Source of the DNA: Anaerolineales bacterium
GTDB taxonomy: Bacteria > Chloroflexota > Anaerolineae > Anaerolineales > Villigracilaceae
DNA length: 64,000 nucleotides
Reading direction: 5' to 3'
NCBI GenBank assembly: GCA_016934715.1
Contig: JAFGSI010000053.1
Coordinates: 1 to 64,000 of the forward strand
This document shows positions 36,504 through 46,435 of this stretch, piece by piece; the stretch's first letter is position 1, and each line of letters begins with the position of its first letter. The position numbers and the translations under genes are program-made. The notes under the pieces were generated by a model that was given only the letters and a program-made list of their open reading frames with translations, was not told where the DNA came from and ran no database searches.

Positions 36504-38678
36504 CTATTCCAGGCCTTCTCCGTAGACGCCAATGCGGCTCTCCAGGCGGGCCAGTATGGATGTCCGGCCGGTCTTCTCCAGGCGGACCCGGGTGGCGGCG
36601 AAGGCCAGGTCGCCGGCGCCGGTCAGCTTCAGGCCCAGCAGGGCAACCGGGTTGGCCCCCCGTCCGTCTGCGTAGCGACCCAGGGCGGTGTGGCCTTGCC
36701 CGAAGGGGATGGCAATCGTGTCCCTGCGGATGGCCGGGTACCGGTAAACAGGTGCTTCGATGGCTCCGAAATCGGAGGCGACCCGCACCACGTCGTTGTC
36801 CTCCAGGCCGAGTTCGTCGGCCGTTTCCGGGTTGATCTCGACCCAGGTGTTCCACATCACGGTGGTCATCGGGTCGGGGGTTTCCTGCAGCCAGGGACGG
36901 TTGGCCCCGGCCCCGTCGCCCAGGATCGGGGATGGGTAAACGTGCAGGTGGAATTCCCCCTCCCCGGCGAACTCGGGTTCGATCAGGCGCAGCGGGCGCT
37001 CGAGGGGAGCAGGCGTGCTGGGCGCATCCAGGCCGGCCTCGGCCGCCCACCAGCCGCCGTACTGCTGGAACTGGGTCATGAAAGTGCGGATCTCGGGGGC
37101 GGCGATGTTACCGGCCTCCTGGACCAGGGTCAGCAGCGACTGTTGCAGGAAGTCGACCTCGTCGCTGTAGGGCACGCCGGCGGCCAGGTCCCCGCCGGCT
37201 GCCTGGATGGCTGCCAGCAGGACATCGACCGTGGCGCGCGTGTTGTGGAACGGGACCACCACCGGCTGGGCTCCCGACAGGGCCGCCCGGTCGCTGCCGG
37301 TGCGGACCTTCTGGTAGCCCCATGATTCGAGCGGAGTGTGGTCCGGGAAAATATAATCGGCGAGGAGGGCAGTCTCATCCGGGAAGGAGGCGAACGAGAT
37401 GATCTGCGGGACGTTCTCGAGAGCCGCCGTGAAGCCCAGCGCGGCGGGCAGCTCGAAGGCCGGGTTGATCCCGTGGACGAACAGAGCCTTCACCTGCCCT
37501 GATCGCATCCGGCCGATCAGGGCGTTGATTTCCACCAGCGTGTCGGGCCCGCGGCGGCTGTCCGGGTGGACGTTCGGGACGGGGGTCAGGAAGACCCCGC
37601 CCGGCTGGCCCAGGTTGCCGGCCAGGGCGTTGAGGGTCAGGACCGCCCGGGCGGCTTCCAGCCCGTTCACGTGACCCAGGGCGGCTCCGCCCGGAACGGC
37701 CAGCGGGTGTTCGGCGTTGGCGAAGATGCCCGCCAGGCGGGTCAGGGTCCCCTCGGGGACGCCCGAGGCCTCGGCCGCGGTGGCCACGTCGACCTCGCGG
37801 TAAGCCGCCGGGACCAGTCCGCCGCGGGCTTCGGCGACCAGCCGGCCGAGGGCCAGGGCGACCAGGCCCTCGGTTCCCGGGGCGACCGCGATCCACTCGT
37901 CGGCAGCCGCGCCGGTCTGCGACAGGCGCGGCTCGAACTGGACCAGGAAGCCACGCCGGCCGACCTGGCCTCGGCGCATGCGGGCGAAGCCGCGCCCGTA
38001 GGCCAGCGGTGAGAGCCAGGTCTCCAGGAAGTTGGCCCCGAAGGAGAAGGCCACGTCGGATCCCCCCAGGTCGCAGAAGGGCAGGGCGGTGCGGTTGAGC
38101 ACCTGGGCGGTGGCCTGCACCAGGGTTGCCCGGGCCTCGAACAGCGCCTGGGTCCCATAGCACAGCGGCGCGGGTCCGCCCAGGGAGCGCATGATCTCGC
38201 TGACCAGATCGTATAGATGGTCAGGCGAGGGCCCCAGCAGGAAGGCGATCTCCTCCGGCCGGTTCCCGATCAGGGCCTCCCTGACCACGCGGATGGCGCG
38301 GTCCCAGTCGATCTCCTGCCGATCGCCAGCGGCCAGCGCCTGCGGGGCCTCCACCCGGTCGGGGTTGTACAGGCCCTGCAGGGCGGCCTGGCCGCGGGAG
38401 CAGGTCTTGCCAAGGTTGACGGGGTGAGAGGGGTTGCCCTCGATCTTGAGCGCCCGTCCCTGGTGGGTGCGGACGACGATCCCGCAGCCTGCCGGGCATT
38501 CGCGGCAGGTTGTGGCATAGAAGGTGCTCTGCCCGTTGTAGGTGTACTCGGGCATCTCCGCGTAGGGCGAGCGTACGACGTAGCGCGAGGCCGGCCCACA
38601 GCCGGTTAGGACGGCGGTCGCCCCGGCCCCGGCGGCGGTCAATTTGAGAAAATCGCGTCTGGAAAGTTTTTCGGTCAT
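36504..38678 (-). CDS. actB1: Alternative complex III molybdopterin-oxidoreductase-like subunit (ActB1)
   Basis: The 724-residue protein has a twin-arginine signal (SRRDFLKL) followed by a lipobox-like LTGC. The catalytic-subunit fold of the DMSO reductase superfamily follows, with an N-terminal Cys cluster: CRECPAGC and GKTCSRG. In structurally known complexes this subunit has lost the molybdenum cofactor and is a scaffold; that is assumed here. Late Mo-bis-PGD-type motifs (WVEINPETADELGLEDNDVVRV) are retained. Confidence 0.93.
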   Translation of the reverse strand: MTEKLSRRDFLKLTAAGAGATAVLTGCGPASRYVVRSPYAEMPEYTYNGQSTFYATTCRECPAGCGIVVRTHQGRALKIEGNPSHPVNLGKTCSRGQAALQGLYNPDRVEAPQALAAGDRQEIDWDRAIRVVREALIGNRPEEIAFLLGPSPDHLYDLVSEIMRSLGGPAPLCYGTQALFEARATLVQATAQVLNRTALPFCDLGGSDVAFSFGANFLETWLSPLAYGRGFARMRRGQVGRRGFLVQFEPRLSQTGAAADEWIAVAPGTEGLVALALGRLVAEARGGLVPAAYREVDVATAAEASGVPEGTLTRLAGIFANAEHPLAVPGGAALGHVNGLEAARAVLTLNALAGNLGQPGGVFLTPVPNVHPDSRRGPDTLVEINALIGRMRSGQVKALFVHGINPAFELPAALGFTAALENVPQIISFASFPDETALLADYIFPDHTPLESWGYQKVRTGSDRAALSGAQPVVVPFHNTRATVDVLLAAIQAAGGDLAAGVPYSDEVDFLQQSLLTLVQEAGNIAAPEIRTFMTQFQQYGGWWAAEAGLDAPSTPAPLERPLRLIEPEFAGEGEFHLHVYPSPILGDGAGANRPWLQETPDPMTTVMWNTWVEINPETADELGLEDNDVVRVASDFGAIEAPVYRYPAIRRDTIAIPFGQGHTALGRYADGRGANPVALLGLKLTGAGDLAFAATRVRLEKTGRTSILARLESRIGVYGEGLE

Positions 38679-38699
38679 GGGGCGTTCCTCGCGGATCCT

Positions 38700-39266
38700 T
38701 TAGCGATGGCAGGTGGCGCAGTCGGTCAGGCGGGCGAGCATTTGCTCATCCCCGGCGGCGCGCCCGCGGTGGCAGTCCAGGCACCAGCCCATGTTCTGAC
38801 GGGGGATCGGCTGGGCGACTGTCTGGCGGCTGATCTCGCCGTGGCAGTTCTCGCAGTTCAACCCGGCGGCGATATGCGGCCGGTGGTTGAAATAGACGAA
38901 GTCGGGCTGGATGAAGACCGGCACCCAGGGGATCGACTCGCCGGCCATGGCGTAGGCGACCAGCACCTGCTGGGCCGGCTTGGTGTTGGCCATCTGCTGA
39001 TGGCAGCCCCAGCACTTGGCCGTGGTCGGCAGCCCGGCGGCAGCCTGGCGCCAGGCGCCCGGATGGCAGTACAGGCACTGGATTCCCAGCCCGACGTGGA
39101 CCTGGTGGTTGAAATCGAGCGGTTGGGGCGGCGGGGCCTGCATGCTGCGGATCCCGCTTCCCACCCCGGCGGCCAGTAGGATGGTGAACAGTCCGGTGAC
39201 GATCCAGAAGATCGGTCGCCGGGCCAGGTTCTGCAGGCGTTCCAGGAGTTTCAGGCGTTGAAGCAT
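38700..39266 (-). CDS. actA: Alternative complex III pentaheme cytochrome ActA
   Basis: The 188-residue protein has one N-terminal transmembrane helix (about residues 18-38) and five CxxCH heme c sites: CLYCH, CWGCH, CENCH, CLDCH and CATCH. The five-heme count matches ActA of characterised complexes. It lies 21 bases before actB1. It would conduct electrons on the outer face of the membrane toward cytochrome c or the oxidase. Confidence 0.94.
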   Translation of the reverse strand: MLQRLKLLERLQNLARRPIFWIVTGLFTILLAAGVGSGIRSMQAPPPQPLDFNHQVHVGLGIQCLYCHPGAWRQAAAGLPTTAKCWGCHQQMANTKPAQQVLVAYAMAGESIPWVPVFIQPDFVYFNHRPHIAAGLNCENCHGEISRQTVAQPIPRQNMGWCLDCHRGRAAGDEQMLARLTDCATCHR

Positions 39267-39279
39267 GGGCTGCTCCTCG

Positions 39280-40269
39280 TTACTTGCGTCGACCCAGGAG
39301 GATGACGACCAGGAACCCGAGCACCAGGAAGCCGCCGAGGAACAGGATCGCGTAGCTGAGCGCGGCGGCGAAGACGCCGATCCCGGTCAGGACCCCTTCG
39401 AGAAAGTTCTCAGCCGGTCCACCGGGGACCGGCATTGGCTCGGGTGCCGGGGGCGCGAACTGCTCCCCGAGGACGATCTCGCCGCCGGTCGGCAGGGTTT
39501 GGGCGTAAGCCAGGATATCGCGTCCGTCGGCAGGGGTCCAGCCGAGGGCGTAGCCGATTGGCATCGAGGTCCCGGCAGTGCCGAAGCGGGTACGGTGCAG
39601 GAAGCGCCACGGGTCACGCAGTGCCAGCGAGCCGAGGTACTCGTTCACTCCCTCCGTGCGGAAGAGGATCCCCTTGCCATCATCCGCATGGCAGGCGGCG
39701 CAGGTCGATTCGTACAGGGCCTGACCGTGATCCATGTCCCCGCCGATGACCTGCAGCGAGACCGGGTTGATGTACAGGGTGTCGTCGATGAGGCTGTATT
39801 TCAGAAAGGTGGCCAGTTGAACGAGCGCCTGGTCGTCCAGGTAACCTGAAAAGTCATGGGCCGGGTCGTTGGCCCCCTGGAGATGGGCGACGATCTCGTC
39901 GATCGACAGCGAGGCTGCCAGGGGCATCAGGTCGGGGAAGCCGGTGTAGTGCGAGCCCGCTCCATAGGCCCCCTGGGCGCCGCGATAGTCCCAGCCGTGG
40001 CACTCCGCACAGCGCCAGGAGTCGGGGCCGGAGCGGGTGTTGGTGCTCTGGCGGCTCCAGACGGGCATGTTCCCCTCGGGGGGCAGGACTCCCAGGGCGG
40101 CGAACCAGCTGTCGTACAGAAGGGCCCCCTGGACGATGTCTTCGTCCGCAGGGATCTGCTCCTCGGGGGGCGGCGTCTGCTCCTGGGCCTGGACGCTTCC
40201 TGCTGCAGCGAGCAGGGCGAGACCGGCGAGGAGGAGGAACGGTGTTGCAAACTTCACCAAGCGTCTCAT
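39280..40269 (-). CDS. Diheme c-type cytochrome with C-terminal membrane anchor
   Basis: The 329-residue protein has a cleavable signal peptide (to about residue 28) and heme sites CAECH (about 87) and CAACH (about 182). A Pro-rich stretch precedes one C-terminal transmembrane helix (about 295-322) and a basic end. It is the first gene of the act operon, 13 bases before actA. It is not a standard Act subunit; it may shuttle or accept electrons. GGGAGAAGC precedes the ATG at 40269. Confidence 0.85.
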   Translation of the reverse strand: MRRLVKFATPFLLLAGLALLAAAGSVQAQEQTPPPEEQIPADEDIVQGALLYDSWFAALGVLPPEGNMPVWSRQSTNTRSGPDSWRCAECHGWDYRGAQGAYGAGSHYTGFPDLMPLAASLSIDEIVAHLQGANDPAHDFSGYLDDQALVQLATFLKYSLIDDTLYINPVSLQVIGGDMDHGQALYESTCAACHADDGKGILFRTEGVNEYLGSLALRDPWRFLHRTRFGTAGTSMPIGYALGWTPADGRDILAYAQTLPTGGEIVLGEQFAPPAPEPMPVPGGPAENFLEGVLTGIGVFAAALSYAILFLGGFLVLGFLVVILLGRRK

Positions 40270-40306
40270 AGCTTCTCCCTTTGCGTACGCCTGCACGAAC
40301 AATAAA

Positions 40307-40312
40307 ATTATA
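40307..40312 (-). promoter_or_regulatory. -10 element of the alternative complex III operon
   Basis: TATAAT on the minus strand (40312-40307) lies 38 bases before the first gene, in the AT-rich divergent region between the act and cox operons (40270-40430). A convincing -35 partner is not visible. On the other strand TATACT (40354-40359) may serve the cox operon. Confidence 0.5.
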
Positions 40313-40430
40313 CTTCAATAGGCGAAAATATCCAGTTATTTCTGTTGTCGTGATATACTTAAAATCATCGTGAAAGAGATCGCAACCCTTGCCGGTTGAT
40401 AATTCTTCCCCTGGTCTGAGGAGGAATTGC

Positions 40431-41432
40431 ATGAAACATCTCATCACCGTCGCCATCCTGGTGGTCCTGGGCACGCTCGGGGTCCATGCCGGCCTGGGCA
40501 CCCTCGGCCTGCTGCCCGAACAGGCCAGCCTCCAGGCGATCGCCGTCGACAAACTGCTCGATGTCCACCTGTGGTTGATCTCCTTTCTGTTCTCGCTGAT
40601 CGTCATGACCCTGGCCTACAGCCTGGCCGTCTTCAGGCGCCGCAAGGGCGAGACCGGGGAGGGCGCCCACATGGAGGGCAACACGACCCTGGAGATCTTC
40701 TGGACGATGATCCCGCTCCTGGCGGTCGTTTTCCTGGCTTTCATCGGGGCCGCTTCGCTGGGGGAGATCCGCCGCATTGACCCGAGCGCTCTGCAGGTCA
40801 ATGTCCTCGCCGGGCAGTGGTACTGGCAGTACCAATATCCCGAATATGGCATCGTCTCCACCGAACTATACCTGCCGGTCGACCGCCAGGTAAATCTGCA
40901 AATGACCAGCAACGACGTGATCCATTCGTTCTGGGTGCCCGAGTTCCGTGTCAAGCAGGATCTCGTTCCCGGGCAGACGACCGAGTTGCGCGTCACCCCC
41001 AACATGGTTGGCGAGTTTCGGGTCCTGTGTGCCGAATTGTGCGGTACATCGCATGCCTACATGGAGAGTGCCGTCTTCGTCGTTACCGAGGAGGACTTCG
41101 CGGCCTGGGTTGAGAGCCAGCAGTCGACCGCTGAAGTTGATCCGCTCCTGCTCGGCCAGCAGCTGGTCCAGCGGTATGGTTGCACGGCCTGTCACTCGAT
41201 CGACGGTTCCCAGCGGACGGGCCCTACCTGGGCCGGGGTCTTCGAGTCGGTCATCCCGCTGGCTGATGGGACGACGATCATCGCCGACCGCGAGTACCTG
41301 ATCCAGTCGATCATCAATCCCAACCTGCACATCGTCGAAGGCTACAATCCCAACGTCATGCCGTCCTTCGCCAGCGTCCTCGACCAGACCCAGGTCGAAG
41401 CGATCGCCTCGTATCTCGAAACCTTGAAGTAA
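40431..41432 (+). CDS. coxB: Cytochrome c oxidase subunit II with fused cytochrome c (caa3 type)
   Basis: The 333-residue protein has two N-terminal transmembrane helices and a cupredoxin domain with the CuA site Cys200-x3-Cys204-x3-His208-x2-Met211 (CAELCGTSHAYM). A C-terminal cytochrome c domain has CTACH (Cys251, Cys254, His255). The fusion defines caa3-type oxidases. GAGGAGG precedes the ATG at 40431; an upstream in-frame start at 40389 lacks a ribosome site. It is first in the oxidase operon, divergent from the act operon. Confidence 0.96.
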   Translation: MKHLITVAILVVLGTLGVHAGLGTLGLLPEQASLQAIAVDKLLDVHLWLISFLFSLIVMTLAYSLAVFRRRKGETGEGAHMEGNTTLEIFWTMIPLLAVVFLAFIGAASLGEIRRIDPSALQVNVLAGQWYWQYQYPEYGIVSTELYLPVDRQVNLQMTSNDVIHSFWVPEFRVKQDLVPGQTTELRVTPNMVGEFRVLCAELCGTSHAYMESAVFVVTEEDFAAWVESQQSTAEVDPLLLGQQLVQRYGCTACHSIDGSQRTGPTWAGVFESVIPLADGTTIIADREYLIQSIINPNLHIVEGYNPNVMPSFASVLDQTQVEAIASYLETLK

Positions 41433-41502
41433 GCAACCCGCTTGTTCGTTTTTGCGCGGGATGACAACCCGCCCACAGAACCCATGTGCGCCAGGAGGTC
41501 GG

Positions 41503-43334
<1,832 letters not shown>

Positions 43335-43338
<4 letters not shown>

Positions 43339-44099
43339 TGCCTGCATCGCCAGAAAAATCCTCTGCCCTGCGCATGGGCCTGCTGATCTTCCTCGGCCTG
43401 GCCGTGCTGACCGCCCTCGAGTTCGCCATGGCGATCCTGCTGGCCTTCTGGCAGCTGCTCCTGCTGGTCTCGCTTTTCAAGGCCGGGCTGGTGCTGTACT
43501 ATTACATGCACGTCTCCAGGCTGTTTGAGGCTGACCAGGACGCCGACCACGAGTCGTACGCCTACCGGCTGGCCACCAATCGTATCGGGCTGTGGCTCTT
43601 CCTGGTTTCGGACGCCTTCATCTTCGGCGGTCTGCTGATCTCGCGCATCAACCTGCTCGGCCTGACCCGCCCGGAGTTGAACCAGGTCCTGGGCCTGAGC
43701 GTGACCTCGGTCCTGCTGATCTCGTCCTTCTTTATGAACCGGGCCGAGACGGCCATGGCCCATGGCGATCGCAGGCAGTTCATCCGGGGCATCGGCGTGA
43801 CGCTCTTCCTGGGCATGCTCTTCCTGGCTGGCGTGGTCGGGGTCGAATGGCAGATCGCCGCCTTCGGTCCCGGCGATGGAGTCGCCGGGGCGATCTTCTA
43901 TGCGATGACCGGCTTCCACGCCTTCCACGTCCTGACCGGGGTGATCTTCCTGATGGTCGTCCTTCGCAACGGTCTGCGCGGCCGCTATTCAGTCGAAAAG
44001 CACTGGGCAGTGGAAGCCTGTGCAGTCTACTGGCACTTCGTCGATGTGGTCTGGATCTTCTTCTACCCGGCCCTGTACCTGATCGGTACGGTGCTCTAG
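43335..44099 (+). CDS. coxC: Cytochrome c oxidase subunit IV-III fusion
   Basis: In this 254-residue protein, residues 10-65 resemble the small subunit IV (LLIFLGLAVLTALEFAMA and a LFKAGLVLYYYMHVSRLF helix). From about 75 on it is subunit III, with five helices including FHAFHVLTGVIFL and the terminal YWHFVDVVWIFFYPALYL. The two are separate genes in many bacteria. It overlaps coxA (ATGA); a second in-frame ATG at 43338 has better ribosome-site spacing. Confidence 0.9.
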
Positions 44100-44150
44100 C
44101 CCCTGCCCCCCTTTTCTGGAGGGGAATGGGGAAGAACGGCGTGAGGTCTC

Positions 44151-44756
44151 ATGGAACGCAGATTCATCTGGGTGGTGATCGGCATGCTGGCGGTCCTGGC
44201 GGTCGTCACGGCGATCCTGCTCCAAAACCAGGGGCAGAATTATCGCGGGGTACGCTACGAGCCGCCGGCCCCGGCCTTCGACTTTGGCCTGGCAGCCCCG
44301 GACGGGCGGACCGTCCGCCTGGGCGACTTTCGCGGGCAGGCCGTGCTGCTCTTCTTCGGTTACACCTCCTGCCCCGACGTCTGCCCGACCACCCTGGCCG
44401 AATTGCGCCAGGTGCGCGCCGACCTGGGAGGCGATGCGGAGCGGGTCCAGGTGGTCTTCGTCACCGTCGATCCCGAGCGCGATACTCCTGAACGCATCCA
44501 GAACTATGTTTCGGCCTTCGACCCGTCCTTCGTCGGGTTGAGCGGCGACCTGGCAGAGCTGGAGGCGGTCTGGGAGGCCTACGGCGTCTTTCGCGAGATC
44601 GATGACACCACCTTCACGGCGGCTGGCTACCTGGTCACGCATTCGGCTCGCACCTACCTGATCGACCCGGACGGGAACCTGTTCCTGTCGTACGGATACG
44701 GCACCCCGCCCGACGACGTCCTGCATGACATTCGCCTGCTGCTGAGGGTGCCATGA
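44151..44756 (+). CDS. SCO1/SenC-family copper chaperone
   Basis: The 201-residue thioredoxin-fold protein is anchored by an N-terminal helix (about residues 6-25). The copper site is Cys74-x3-Cys78 (TSCPDVCP) and His164 (VTHSARTYLID). SCO proteins deliver copper to, or reduce the thiols of, the CuA site in CoxB. It overlaps the PCuAC gene (ATGA), so the two CuA-assembly factors are made together. Confidence 0.95.
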   Translation: MERRFIWVVIGMLAVLAVVTAILLQNQGQNYRGVRYEPPAPAFDFGLAAPDGRTVRLGDFRGQAVLLFFGYTSCPDVCPTTLAELRQVRADLGGDAERVQVVFVTVDPERDTPERIQNYVSAFDPSFVGLSGDLAELEAVWEAYGVFREIDDTTFTAAGYLVTHSARTYLIDPDGNLFLSYGYGTPPDDVLHDIRLLLRVP

Positions 44757-45166
44757 AAAGGATGGTTGTGCCGATCCTGGTCTTGTTCCTGGCCGCCTGT
44801 CAACCCACGGCCGGCCTGACCGTCCTCGATCCCTGGGCCCGTCCCGGCCTGACTGGCGGGAACGGGGGGGTCTTCTTTGTCATCACCAATGGCGGCGAGG
44901 CCGACACCCTGCGCGCGGCCACCAGCGAGGTGGCCGAAGCGGTCGAGATCCACATGACCGTCATGGATGGTGATCTGATGCAGATGCAGCCGCAGGAGTC
45001 CGTCCTGGTCCCGGCCGGGGGGAGGGTGGACTTCCAGCCCGGTGGTCTGCACGTCATGCTCATTGGCTTGAAAGAGGACCTGGGCGAGGCGGACGTCTTC
45101 GAGCTGGTGCTGACCTTCGAGCAGGCCGGTGAGATTGTCCTGCAGGTCGAGGTGCGCCAGCCGTGA
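44753..45166 (+). CDS. PCuAC-type periplasmic copper chaperone (lipoprotein)
   Basis: The 137-residue lipoprotein has lipobox LAAC (Cys16). It has the methionine/histidine copper site of the family: His67-Met68, Met76 or Met78, and His100-x-Met102. PCuAC collects Cu(I) outside the membrane and hands it to the CuA centre, often with SCO, whose gene is immediately upstream. It overlaps the next gene at GTGA. Confidence 0.93.
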   Translation: MKRMVVPILVLFLAACQPTAGLTVLDPWARPGLTGGNGGVFFVITNGGEADTLRAATSEVAEAVEIHMTVMDGDLMQMQPQESVLVPAGGRVDFQPGGLHVMLIGLKEDLGEADVFELVLTFEQAGEIVLQVEVRQP

Positions 45167-45654
45167 CCCGCAGGGACATCTTCCGCCGCGTCGCGATTGC
45201 CGTGCTGATCGGGCTGGTCGTCGGGGCCGGGATCAACGAGGTGACCTTCGCCTTTCTGCGCGCAGACGAACGTTCGCCGAGGCGCATCGAGCTGGTCATC
45301 CCGCCCGGGACCGCCGGGCAGGTGGCCCGCGGCGAACAGCCCCCTGATCTCCCCGAAGAAATGACCTTCGTGGTCGGCGATACCCTAGTGGTTCACAACC
45401 AGGACTCGGTCGACCACCAGCTCGGCCCGTTATGGGTCCCGGCCGGGGCCTCGGCCAGCCTGACCCTTAACCTCCAGGCGAACTTCGTCTACGAGTGCTC
45501 CTTCCAGCCGACCAGGCTCTTCGGCCTCGACGTGCGCCTGCCGTTGACCCTCTGGACCCGCCTGCAGGGCATCGTGATGAGCGGCGTCCCGCTCGGCATC
45601 CTGCTGGCGCTGTATGCCGTGGTCGGTTGGCCGCAGAAAAAAAAGACGCCTTAG
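45163..45654 (+). CDS. Cupredoxin-like membrane protein of the oxidase operon
   Basis: The 163-residue protein starts at GTG overlapping the PCuAC stop. It has an N-terminal helix (about residues 10-30) and a cupredoxin-like beta domain (about 40-125) with possible copper ligands in QDSVDHQLGPLW (His) and FVYECSFQP (Cys). A C-terminal helix follows (about 132-155). A loss of the usual C-x-H-M pattern makes a true type 1 site doubtful. Its place between PCuAC and SURF1 suggests a role in copper delivery or oxidase assembly. Confidence 0.7.
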   Translation: MTRRDIFRRVAIAVLIGLVVGAGINEVTFAFLRADERSPRRIELVIPPGTAGQVARGEQPPDLPEEMTFVVGDTLVVHNQDSVDHQLGPLWVPAGASASLTLNLQANFVYECSFQPTRLFGLDVRLPLTLWTRLQGIVMSGVPLGILLALYAVVGWPQKKKTP

Positions 45655-45667
45655 CGGTGCAGAACGG

Positions 45668-46435
45668 ATGAAGCTTCTGGAATTGTATTTTTCCCACCGC
45701 GGGTGGTGGACCACCTTGTTGATGTTCGCTGCCGTTGCCGTGATGGTTCGCCTGGGGGTCTGGCAGCTCGACCGCCTGGAGGCCCGCCGGGCCTTCAATG
45801 CTCAGGTGACGGCCATGCAGGCCGCCCCGCCGTTGGTCCTGGAGGGGGCCGCCAATGTCGCGGAATTGACCGCCATGGAGTACCGGTCTGCCTCGGCCAC
45901 CGGTGTCTATGACTTTGCGAATCAGATCGCCCTGCGCAACCAGTACTGGGGCGATCCTGATGGACGCGCCGAATACGGCTACCACATCCTGACTCCATTG
46001 ATCCTGGCCGAGGGCACCGCTGTGCTGGTCGACCGGGGCTGGGTCGCCGGGGAATACGATCGGCCCGCATCCTGGCGTGTCTTCGACGAACCGGCCTCTG
46101 TCACGGTGACGGGCATCCTCCGTCTCGGTCGGGCGGAGGCCGAAATGGGCGGCCAGCGGAACCCGGTCACGATCCCCGGCCAACCCAACTACTTCTGGAT
46201 TTTTCCAGACATGGGCCAGATCAATGCCCAGATGCCCTATCGGCTGTTGCCGGTCTACCTGCAGCAGGCTCCGGATGGCGCACAGGTTTCCATGCCATAT
46301 CAAGCCCTGCCGGTGCTGGACCTGAACGACGGTCCGCACCTGGGCTACGCCCTGCAGTGGTTCTTCTACGCCGCGTTGCTCTTCTTGGGTTACCCGGTTA
46401 GCCTGCGGAAACAAGTCCAATCAGCAAGGTCATGA
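45668..46435 (+). CDS. SURF1-family oxidase assembly protein
   Basis: The 255-residue protein has the SURF1 layout: an N-terminal transmembrane helix followed by GVWQLDRLEARRAFN, a periplasmic beta-rich domain with VDRGWV, and a C-terminal helix with HLGYALQWFFYAALL. SURF1 supports heme a insertion into CoxA. It overlaps the cydDC gene by four bases (ATGA). The ATG at 45668 is preceded by a weak purine site. Confidence 0.93.
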   Translation: MKLLELYFSHRGWWTTLLMFAAVAVMVRLGVWQLDRLEARRAFNAQVTAMQAAPPLVLEGAANVAELTAMEYRSASATGVYDFANQIALRNQYWGDPDGRAEYGYHILTPLILAEGTAVLVDRGWVAGEYDRPASWRVFDEPASVTVTGILRLGRAEAEMGGQRNPVTIPGQPNYFWIFPDMGQINAQMPYRLLPVYLQQAPDGAQVSMPYQALPVLDLNDGPHLGYALQWFFYAALLFLGYPVSLRKQVQSARS

